Positions 9,450 to 20,300 of a DNA stretch of 38,171 bases are shown piece by piece. The position numbers were made by a program, and so were the translations under genes. The DNA lies in the NCBI RefSeq assembly GCF_000006405.1, contig NW_003209678.1, positions 200,611 through 238,781 on the forward strand, given 5' to 3'. The notes beneath the pieces are model-generated. The model was not told the origin of the DNA. It made no database searches and saw only the letters and a list, made by a program, of their open reading frames with translations. The stretch's first letter is position 1. The number at the start of each line of letters is the position of its first letter. The DNA is from Perkinsus marinus ATCC 50983 (lineage: Eukaryota; Perkinsozoa; Perkinsida; Perkinsidae).

Positions 9450-11073
9450 TTACCAAAGCTCAAAAACTTTACAACGATATTCAAGCTACAGGCGATCCAG
9501 CTACAGGAGTTTTCACCGTTGATCCTGACGCCCCTTGGAAACTGTACACGGATGCATCAGCCGATATCATTGGAGCTTGCCTCTATTTTGGGAATGACCT
9601 AGTAGAAGACAAGTCATGGCTCAGAGACGTACGAGATATCCGACCAATTGATACAGTAGAGCTGGAAGCCGCACTTAGAGGCTTGAATAATGTGGTAGTC
9701 CCTTGGCTCCGAGCATTAGGTATTACACATGGAAAGACGATAACCATGTATGTTGATAACAAGCCAGTACTAGGTCAACTATCCAGGAAGCAAGCGAAGC
9801 ACTGGGTGGCTTCAAAAGGCTTGGCATCCGGAGCCGCCGAAGTAAGACTACAAATGATCGACGATTTATTAACCTTGTATAAGATTGATGTTATATATCA
9901 ATATATCCAAAGTGAGCAGAATCCTGCTGATAAACTCTCTCACATCCCAAGTTATCTCAAATGGGCAAGACCATCTAGGAGATCGCCGAAAGTTTCGACA
10001 GCGGGAGCGAAGCAAGAGACCTGGCAAGACGTAAGTACTTGTAAAGATGGTGCTATATGGATTCCATCGTCTCAACTCCGTAACTTCGTGATGGATAATC
10101 ATGATCATGAGGGAACCGAAGCGTTATACCAAAGACTCCATGAATGGGTTCGTGCGGAAGGACTCCGAAAAGTCTGCAAAGAAATTGTTGATCAGTGTGA
10201 CGTGTGCAAGCGTGGAAAGGCACACGCGAATCAAAACGCTGACGGCATAGACCAGACTACTGGAAAGAAGCGGAAACGTGACCCTGATGAGGTGCGTGCA
10301 GTAAGAAAGTCCGCAATACCATTCAATAAAGTCCACATCGATGTGGTTGGTAATCACCGAACAGTATCTGGTCGCAAAGCTTTTTTTGCAGTGACCCTTG
10401 TGGACAGTGCAACTGGATATGCACTGGCAAAAGCTACCAAAGGAACTCCAGTCAGTGAAGATGTGGAAGCACTTTTTGCTCACATGTTCGAAATGAATCA
10501 CACAACACCTCTTGTTGTATGGTCAGATTCTGGAAGGAATTTGGTATCCAAACGAGTCGAAGCACTTTTGTTGAAGCATGACGTGCTTCATTTAACCACA
10601 GCTAAGAATCCGTCGCTCACGAATGGAAAAGTGGAAAGATTCCATCGCACACTCAATGAGTACTTACGAACACACGCCTCTCACGATGAAATCGGATGGC
10701 CAGAATTTCTGCGCCTAATCCGTGAAGGCGTTGCCAAATATAATACAACACCATTTCGTGGTATATCCGCTCATGACAAGGTCTTCAGGTTTCCACCACA
10801 ATGTGAACCTTATCGACCCGTCTAGGCGAGAGATGAATGGGATGTTTTATGCACGCCAACTTCCTCGGAATGGGAAAAAGGTCTAGAGCCAGGAACAAGT
10901 GTATTTTATCGGAATCCAAGACCAAATAATAAACTCACTGATAGATTGCTCGATGTAACTATAGAAGTCAGAGTTGGTCCAAAGACTTATATTTTGAAGG
11001 ACCATCCGGGCAAATATGATTTAAAAGATATCAAACTATTGTCTCCGATTGGGGGAAAATCGGACCAAGCATA
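9440..11073 (+). pseudogene. RNase H and integrase (one in-frame stop)
   Basis: RNase H residues appear in order: LYTDASADIIGACLYF, ELEAALRGL, YVDNKPVLGQ and EQNPADKLS. The integrase has an HHCC zinc-binding part (HDHEG ... CDVCKRGK, about 10100-10215) and a DDE core: HIDVVGNH, WSDSGRNL and NGKVERFHR, with spacing typical of retroviral-type integrases. TAG at 10823-10825 stops the frame, but the same frame continues to TAA at 11073 with a C-terminal segment containing VGPKTYILKDHPGKYDLKD, so the TAG is a lesion rather than the natural end. Confidence 0.92.
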
Positions 11074-11260
11074 AGACGCGTGATGAACGTCTTTGTCTCG
11101 TTAAGGCTAGTAGTTCTCACATGAACGACTTCTGTCTCACGATTTAGGCTTCAGACAGAACCCTCTGCTTCCGTCGAAACTGACGCGTCCTCTCACCTCT
11201 GTCCTGTCCTCACACCCTGTGTCTCTGTATGAGTTCGTATCTTCAGTCAAGGTATGATAA

Positions 11261-11301
11261 AAAAAACAAAAAAAAGGGGGGAGGAGAGAGAGAGGGGGGT
11301 G
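11261..11301 (+). promoter_or_regulatory. Polypurine tract
   Basis: An almost unbroken purine run (A8, then a G-rich GAGGAGAGAGAGAG stretch, then GGGGGG) lies directly against the 3' LTR, where plus-strand priming is expected. Confidence 0.85.
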
Positions 11302-11650
11302 AGTGGAGAGTAGTGGAGACATGATGACACACTTTGCCATTGTGCCACTAGCTCGTTTATGCCAGAACACATAATAGGTTGCCAGTAGGTTCGAGACCGG
11401 TTACCGGTCACCGGTATCCGGAGCCGGTCCCGGCAGTGATGGGGACAGTCGTTCCTTTTGCGTTGAGCGAAATAGTTTTCCTTTGTGTTGCACGCATACA
11501 CAAAGAATTTTGTCCCCTAGCGTTTCGCTAGGAACATTGCCATCATTATTCACTATTAGTGAATCACTAACAATATATACAACTTGTATTTCCTTAAGTT
11601 TCGCTCAGTTTATGTCCTCCCGTAATATTCAGTCTGTGTTGCGTTCAACT
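11302..11650 (+). repeat. 3' LTR
   Basis: About 349 bp matching 6611-6930, with a longer ACCGGT-repeat stretch near 11398 and a duplicated TCACTATTAGTGAATCAC block near 11550. It ends TTCAACT, as the 5' copy does. The solo ATG (11612) corresponds to the gag start in the 5' LTR. Confidence 0.88.
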
Positions 11651-12980
11651 CCTAATATTATTATCAGCTATTTCTGTCGCAAATCAATTTTCTTTCGGCG
11701 AGTCATCTGGGAAAGATGACCACATCGTCAGGTTTCTGTGATTAGTGCGTGAAGGTGACGCACAAGGCTGTGTGCAAGGTGGCCTGCACACGTGAATTGA
11801 TCGATTTTCCCCGTAGCTAATACCAGGCCAATCGCGCAAGAAGTATTCTTTCTTTCACATCACATCGGCTACAGGGGCTCGAGTTGCACAACATACCGAG
11901 TGAGTAGTAATCTACTGCTCACTCGGGATTCCGACGGGAGTACGAGTAGGTATGAGGCTCGGAGTTTGGTAGGAGTAGGGTGTTTGGCTATATGATGCTG
12001 CAGTCTGGTTTACAGTAGAGTCTGTTGTGCGAGGGAGCATTATCCTCTGCTAATCTGAGTTTCTAAGGGTTGATCTGCCTTTCATCACAGATGTGTATTA
12101 CAACTCGTGCGAGTCAGTCACCGAAGTCTTCCTTCTTCATAGAACCTCGCCTACCCTGCCTTGTGTGAACTCGTTAGCCTCTGACGCCTGAGGCGTCACG
12201 CCTCTTCCCGGTGCACGTAGACACGGACTCATACACGGATACAGATTCCTACCACGTTCATCTTGATACAGTATGAATCGCAATTTGCGACTCGCAAGTG
12301 TGCATACTCACGTCCTACGCGTGGTATTTTGCACGGAGTAGGCGACGTGTAACTACGTTGTGATCGCCCGTGTAGCCATGGCTGACGTCATTAATTGAAG
12401 TGGGTATATTTTTAAAAAGACAAGCTATTATATTAAGATTTTGGGTAATAAGTTAAAATCAGTCGGTAAAAGACTAAAAAAAAGGGTAATTTTTCAAAAG
12501 AAGTGGTTAAATTATTGAAAATTCGGGTAAAATATTAAATTGACCTGGAAATGCTGTAGAGTCGCGAGTCGCTGAGTGACTGCCTATCGCTAGCGACTAC
12601 ACTATCGAGCGACTGTCGCTCGATAGACTAGTTTTGAGACGGGCAACTCGCTCCATTACACACTGGAATTGGTTTGAGAACTCAGTTCGAAGCCGAGCGC
12701 ATCCCCAGATCTGAAAATTGGTCTACAAAGCTCATTTTTCAGACTCGTCTGATTTACGGGAGACTCGTCGCGGACGTCGGCGAAATCTACATCGTTTTCT
12801 GCGTGCGTTTGACTGTCAAGCTTTGATAAGCGGGCTTTTAATTATGATTATTGACTAATATTTCATAACTAATTATTGATTACTAGCTTGGACTTTCACT
12901 GTAGCTGAATTCATAAAGTCATTGCGTGTGCACTGGTCGAGCTTGTTCGAGGAAATATAGAAGCCTCGTGACGAGTTGTT
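11651..12980. other. Gene-poor stretch
   Basis: I see no credible coding region on either strand. It contains a hairpin at about 12603-12626 (TATCGAGCGAC and partner) and, at 12400-12545, six loosely spaced GGTAA/GGGTAA motifs each followed by an A/T run, possibly an old decayed tandem array. Confidence 0.6.
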
Positions 12981-13172
<192 letters not shown>

Positions 13173-13850
13173 TAGCCTGAAGCCACCAGAAATACATTAG
13201 TCTGAAGGGCGCCAACGAAGCCATGCTATCATCAGCGTTGGAACATATGCTCGCTTTTCTTAGCTGAGCTAAGCAATTTCCTTACTTATTGTAAAAGTTT
13301 ACCCACGAATTGGGGTAAAAGTATTCAGAAACTAACAAGAAATTTTCTCAGAGCTTGCATGTTATCAGAACCATATGTAGCAGTCATCATTTCGATTGCC
13401 TCCCATACGCTATAAGTTGGAGTGTTAGCAAACTTTCCGGTAGCGCAATGTGGGCGAGCAAAAAAGTTCGAACTCGCATCTCGAGAAACCGTCGAGCACT
13501 GCACTTTCTTCACAGCTGCGCGTCATGCGCGCTAGATTATATGAACTATTTCACAATCAACACAAGGTGGGATTGGCGATTCAGTCCCCTTAGATATCAA
13601 GTATGTGCCGAATACATCCTCAGCGCATACAATTCGACCACCACTAACCCACAGGCTTGCAACTAGCGCTCGCCCGCCGGTCTTTAATTTCAACGGTTAC
13701 AGCCTACTGTAGCGCTTTGGGGCTTGAGTAGGAAATGAGGGTGATAATAACTGATACCGGTATCATATGAATCAGTAAGTTCGACCGAAAAGAATAATGA
13801 GCAATTCGTGCGGCTTCCAAAGCATAACTTATGCTTATGCTGCATAAGCG
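13173..13850. other. No firm gene; possible Copia-type gag scrap on the minus strand
   Basis: A 62-codon minus-strand frame at 13325-13513 ends with TYSVWEAIEMMTATYGSDNM. This faintly resembles the W-A-L-x-x-Y spacing of Copia-type gag, but it is too short to call. The 103-codon plus frame (13355-13666) is its antisense shadow. Confidence 0.3.
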
Positions 13851-14372
13851 ATGAACAATGGAACCGCACCCATATGGCTTGATCGATTGTATTCGAGCGA
13901 CGACGACCCAAACAGTCGCGAGAGCAACTTCAGCACAGGGACCTTCCCTAGAGTCAAGAGCGGAGCGCTGTACTTCTCACGCTACGGTTGTCTCAGAAAT
14001 TCAAGGTTCATAGTTTTTAAGTTAACACTTATCTTGAATTGCATTTAGCTCGTTGATGGAATGCGTTGATGGAATGTGGTGGAATGCACGAATGAGGTGA
14101 AGAATGCAGCAATCAAGGGCGCTCTATCACTTTATTGATGCTGAGTGTTCGGCCTCGAAGTACTTCCACACTTTTAAAATTTAATTAAATAAGTCAATTC
14201 ACAATAGACGCGTTTATTTTTATATTTTTTTAGCGGAAAGCTGACTTTTCTGATTTTTTCCAGGGATATTCCACTACATTGCGCACTCTCATTACTCTCA
14301 GTTGGACAGAAAATGCCAAACTACGCAACTGATTTGTGGAGCAGATGCGTGTTGGCGCTGTCCAATCTACGG
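13851..14372 (+). CDS. Cyclase gene exons 1-2 (N-terminus, tentative)
   Basis: Exon 1 (13851-14005) begins MNNGTAPIWLDRLYSSDDD and includes ALYFSRYG; its donor, GTTCAT, is weak. Exon 2 (14264-14372) follows a good polypyrimidine acceptor (TTTTTTCCAG) and ends LALSNLR before GTGAGT. Phases agree (2 then 1). The Met at 14313 within exon 2 is an alternative start. Confidence 0.5.
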
Positions 14373-17300
14373 GTGAGTTCTTTTTTTCCCCTAAGGATCG
14401 TTTTAAAGTAGAGATAAACCAGATTGAACAGAGTGGGAGGTGAATAGCATATATCGGATTAGAATATCATGAGAATTCTCAGTGGAGTTGGTTCCAACTC
14501 CAGAACAACTTGTTCTTTAGAAATTCCAAAACAACTTGTTCCCGTGAGTGGTCATTGATAAGGCAGCTACTGGAAAGGGAAACGGATCAGATCAACTTAC
14601 TAGTGTACTCCCGTTCGGAGAAATATAAACACAAATTCTGAAGCAACTAGGAGAGCTCCCGAACTAAACATACACTCTTCTGAAGTACCCCAAGCCGCAC
14701 TGTTTTAGAAACCTCATCAATGGTTCGATCGAGGGCACGCCGTTGTCCCGGCCGCTGATGTGGAAATGGACGCCAAGGAAGGCTCTGTGTCGATTTTCGA
14801 GATGGAGGATGAATACCCCATACCCTTGAAAGAGGTCAGCTGAGCGATACCGGAATAAATTCAAATGTTTACAACTCGACTTGATATTTTCGGTGTGGGA
14901 AAATATCCACATGGTCAATGTGGAAACTTCGAGAAATTTTCGGGAATTCTTATTGGTGAGACTCTCTCCAGAATTCGTATATAAACTCCTATTGTTGGTG
15001 AGGAAACTCCGGAGCTCAGCTGAGGAGAGCGGACATATATTACTCCAACACTATTATTTTCTCAGCGACTGACAATTCTGATGGAATCGACGAAGACGCA
15101 GATTTTCATGACCGTTGTTACGATCTTCGCACTCTACGGTGATGATCTCAGAATATACGCTACGTAAACCGCGACACGATAATTCACACTATAGACTCAC
15201 ATTCCAGATACAAGGCGACGGACCCAGTCTTTGACGCGTCCTTCATTCTTGCCCTTATTATTCTCGCTGTGGAGCTCAGTATCAATTCGATAGTGCAGGA
15301 CGAGTAACGTCGCACAGTTGTACAGTGTGTGTCAATTTGATTGATGCAAATGTGTGATTATTGAGAATCGATCGGAGACTATATCGCAAAAACAGTGGAG
15401 ATTCACCCGTGATATGAAAACACTAGCAAAAAATATATTTCACGACTACCGCATAACGCGAATATCGCGTTTTTACAGGCTATTACGCTACTTCACGTAG
15501 AGCGGGTGAAACTCCAATGTAAACATTGCTATGAACATGTGATGTGATAAAAGTAACCTTTCGAGACTATGATAGCGACAAGTTGTTTACTATCATTAAT
15601 CCCGAAATACTTCACATTTGCATACTATGAAATTGGCTGTGGCAGTTACAAGTGGTCGTTCTTCTTTTGGTTGGACTGTGTAGCAACAGCATCGTTGATC
15701 CCTGATATCGGTTGGATAACTAATTTTCTCTCTGGCCTCTATGGAATAGGTAAGTAATGGTCGCAGGTTCGAATCCCACAGATGACATTTAGGCGATTCG
15801 ATGGGTGGTGAAGGGGGAGGGAACAGTGGTGTTGCCAAAGCCGGCCGGGCATCACGTGCAGGTCTTCACTTCAGAGTATGTCCTTTTGCATGTTGTGATT
15901 CTCTCAGGTTCAAGAGCTGGTCGGATAGTGCGGTTGGTTCGCCTTGTTCGGCTACTCAGAGTCGTCAATCTCGCAAAACTTTTCCGAAGTGAGGAAAGGA
16001 GGGGGAAATAATAAATGTTGGAGAAATTTTGGAAAATTTTCGTTGGTTTTTGTAGACTTCTATCACCCTTAATTGTGAGTGAATATATATAATGTAGTTT
16101 ACTCTTGAGCTCAGCTAAGGGAGCCAAACACGTTGTCTCAGAGAAAGAGAAGAGATCACAACTGGATGATGAGGGAGGAGAGGAAGAGGAAGTGAGTGAT
16201 TGGAATATCGGAATTTCAGTTATGGATTTCTATTGTAAACTGCAGTACCGCGAGGGTCAATTTGACATACAAATGCGTGCTATTATTCGAGAATGACAAT
16301 TTTCCACCCTAAATTTTCTTATCTCATTGAACAACCCAACTGCATCATTAACTATGAGTGCCGAACTTAACACTTCTCACGCTGAGAGTAGACAAATGTG
16401 GTACCTCGGTTAAAGCCCACAGCGATGTCCATACTAACGATGCACCGAGATAGCTTGATTATCACACTTCATAAACGAAGGCCACAAAATGGATCTACTC
16501 AGCGTCCAACTTCACCTAGGGTGGCTGTGGGTGGGTTGAAAGAAGAAAGGCACCACTACAAAGATGAACCCAATCTGGATCAACACTTTCACAATTGCAT
16601 CTCTAACTAAGCCCGCCAGCTAGAGAGCTCGTGCCTGCGGCATAATGTACGAGGCAGACAATATCGGTGTAACATCAACAAGAGACATTCAAGGGTACCA
16701 ACTTGTAGAAATGAAATAAACAATACAGACAGTCAGGAGGAAGTACGAGCATTGTTCCCTCCGGCACTTTGTGCTTTCCAAAGAAATGAGTATCGATATG
16801 AAACTATATCGCATGAACAATGTGAACATTGCTATGAACATGTGCTGTGATAAAAGTAACCCTTCGAGACTATGATAGGGATAAGTTGTTCACTATCATT
16901 AATCCCGGAATAGAAAATCAAATTGCATATCAAGCTGCCACACCGAACGTGGTTATGCTGCTGTCTTCTAAGGTGGCTCCGGTCGAGGTGGTTCAAAGTG
17001 AGCGTATCGAAGCTAGCAGGCTCGGGAAGATTCTGAGTGAGCAAACCATACGGAGGGTTATTATAGGGGTAAGAACTCCGACCGAGCAAATCGTTAGTGT
17101 ATATAAAAACGGCCGGTTATATAGTGTACATATAATCGGACGATTAAATTGTATACATATAACCGGACGATTATATAGTCTACATATAACCGGACGATTA
17201 TATAGTATACACATAACCAGGCGATTATAAAGTATACAGATAGGCATATAATCGTTATAGTATATGTATGTACACCCATTATATGTGATACGAGATAGAG

Positions 17301-20300
17301 ACTTCATATATTATGTACATCATCAGGTACTTTCGATGATGTTGGTGTTGCCCTTGATCGAATTAGAAGATACTAATTTAGCTTTCGAGGCCGGCTTGGA
17401 ACAGCTCTTCTGGGCTGGCAGGAGCGTCTGTGGTGAGCAGTGGTCAGTGACAATTTTATATGAAAATTTGAACACCCTCGAAAGTGAATTGAAAATATTT
17501 TGCAAATTACACCGGACGGATCTCACAGAGCACATCACCTGTTTTATTCGTTTTTCGTGAAGTGAAAGGTGAAACATGTTTTTCACTAGTGTATTTCATA
17601 TCACGGGTGAAACTCCACTGTACTCCGCCCTCAGGATCAGCGACTGATTTCATTCTCCAAGCGCAAGGCAATACCACGACCAGTTGTAACAGTTCTCTGG
17701 CGAACGCTCATTTTAGCCTCGATGGTTGGAAATTTTTGATTTATGAGTAAGTGAAAGTGTTTCTAACATGTGTATGTATAAATAGTACATGTCACAAAGT
17801 TTTACCCGTTTTACGTAAAGTGGCGTAATACTTCACGATATAAAGTGAAGTGAAGACACTTATTTCGAATTGTACCTGAGAGATCACCAAATTTCACGTG
17901 TTTTACGCGTTATTCACTACTCGAAATGGAGTTTCACCACCCTAGTGATATGAAAACACTAATGAAAAGCATATTTTACGACTACTACAGGCCGCGAATA
18001 TCGCGTTTTTCACCGATACGCCACTTCACGTAAAACGGGTTGTGAAACTTCAATAGACTGGCATAACATTTCAATGCCTCGATTTATGAAGGTACTCGCA
18101 TATCGATGTATAAGAAAAATACCAATTCATTAATTCATATCGTTAATTTATATTGCGAGTAGTCCGAGCAGTGGTTATCGTCATTTCGGAAAAAGTTTTT
18201 TTGCGAAATTTTGAGAAGTTCAATTTCGGCACACAATTAGAATATATTTTTTATTGGATTCCATTGATTAACAATAATTTCAATTTTTTACGTTTTTATT
18301 GGATCTCAATCGATGAAGATACTCACAGTTGTCCCGATCGAGTGAGGGAAAAGATGCTCTGGTGAACCAACCATTGTTATGGTTGGAAATCCCCGACTTG
18401 GAGGCGGACCCCCCGGGGAGAATCCGCGGCATAACGTAACTCGGGGGAGTGGAAAATTATGTATAGACAATACTAGGGTAGAGAAATATGATATTAATTA
18501 TGAATTCATGTGAATCGAATGAAATTTCTGAGGTAAATTCCCATTGGTTTCCGCACACTCCCACCGGAATTTCTATAACTAATGAGGAAACTCCTGAGCT
18601 CAGTAGCTGAGGAAAGCAAACATATATTCCTACTCCAACACTGTGTTCACTCCTGAGCTCAGTAGCTGAGGAAAGCAAACATATATTCCTACTCCAACAC
18701 TGTGTTCACTCCTGAGCTCAGCTGAGGAAAGCAAACATATATTCCTACTCCAACACTGTGTTCACTCCTGAGCTCAGCTGAGGAAAGCGAACATATATTC
18801 CTACTCCAAGACTGTGTTCATTCCTGAGCGCAGCTGAGAAGAGCAAACATATATTCCTACTCCAACACGGTGCGGATTGCTGCTAATCTCAGGTACGTTG
18901 AGACGACGCGTTGTCATCCTGCGACGGCTAATACATACAATCTCGATTTTAAAATTCCTCACAATGGTCTTCCTGGTGGATTTGAAACATGTTGTCGGTG
19001 GAAATGGCAGCAGGTGCGGGGTTCGAACCTTGGTGTCTTCGAGGTATCGGCGTGAAGACTCCATGTTGTTGTTGGCGAGCTCATACCACGTGTGGGTTTG
19101 GTGGTATCGAAGTCGGAAGTGAAGACTGCCCGTGGAGGGACTCAGAGATCAGAGAAATCAGGTGAGCGAAAAGTGTCTTTTAAATAGGAATTACTATATA
19201 TTGGAGTTTCACCCGTTTTACGTGAAGTGGCGTAAAACTCGGTGAAAAACGCGATATTTGCGGTATGTAGTAGTCGTGAAATATCTTTTTCACTACTGTT
19301 TTTCATATCACGGATGAAACTCTATTGTTCAATTGTGAAGAGTCAGCAAAGCGCTCCACACCAAGACCGACGCAAGATCGCTGAGGTCGACGATTCCCCG
19401 AATCCACTAGACTCAATCCGGTAGACATAGAGCAAAATAATTACCGAATCTTAGTTTTTTGTTTATCGTAGCAACTACTAGAATGCATCTTACCGTTACT
19501 GAGCAAAAAGATTATTGGGCGAGCGATAATCAGAACTGCTCACATTGCTGTATAGTTGTATTTTTAGTATTATATCATAGCATAAGACTATATTGGGGTT
19601 TCACCCTAGTGATATGAGAAACACAGTACTTCACTTTGCGTAAAACACATATCATGTTTTACGTGATATGGAGTCATTTGTCCGGTGTGATTCGCGAATC
19701 ACATGTAGTATTAAATCAGAGGTGAGAGCTTGTTGTTTGAATCTTCAGTTCTTTACCACGTTCGGGCTCAACAGTTTGAGGATTTTTTTTGAACCTGTTG
19801 GGCTGTAATCATTTTTTGGACTCTAGCATTTTTCTGGTCAATTTGGAGACATACTTGGTGGTATTCCTCCCTTCTATTTGTTTTATCTTTTGAGAGTTGA
19901 CAGTATTTTCAAGTTTATGTGTGTTAGTTATATTCCGCCGATTTGTAGAGATCCCGAGTCGCCGTGCGCAGACCTGATCGTCTATGCGAAGTTTCTCGAC
20001 CGCAAAGGTCAACAAGAAGAAGCCAAAATGTCGATGTTGCAAACTACTCTGATTATCATCTTGCTGGGTTTGGGAGCAATGGTTTTCAGTGAGTATATAC
20101 TCGCTTTCCTCAGCTGAGCTCACGAGTTTCCTCAAGAATATACACATGAACTCGAGTGTATCAAGAAATTCCCAAAATTTCCTAAGAATTTTCATATTGT
20201 CACCGACACATCTAGTTGTGAATATTCATTCTCCCATACTGCGCAGCATAGTCCACTTAGGTTCGGACACGCAGAAAGTGGTGATTGCGCCGATCGAGAA

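Larger units (their letters stand above)
6611..11650 (+). mobile_element. Ty3-type LTR retrotransposon, decayed
   Basis: Complete anatomy: LTR, PBS, gag, protease, reverse transcriptase, RNase H, integrase, polypurine tract, LTR. The order PR-RT-RH-IN is that of Ty3-like elements, not Ty1/Copia. One long reading frame appears to have covered gag and pol. It is now broken by in-frame TAA (7303), TGA (8553) and TAG (10823) and by frameshifts near 8240 and 9440. The two LTRs differ mainly by short duplications, so the insertion is neither fresh nor ancient. It could move only with proteins supplied by an intact relative. Confidence 0.93.

Noticed and set aside
13355-13666. 103-codon plus-strand frame
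   Set aside because: Overlaps a more protein-like frame on the other strand and shows no family features. Neither is convincing.
17327-17746. Potassium-channel pore
   Set aside because: No TxGYG or similar filter occurs between S5 and the last helix, so I describe a voltage sensor and not a proven channel.
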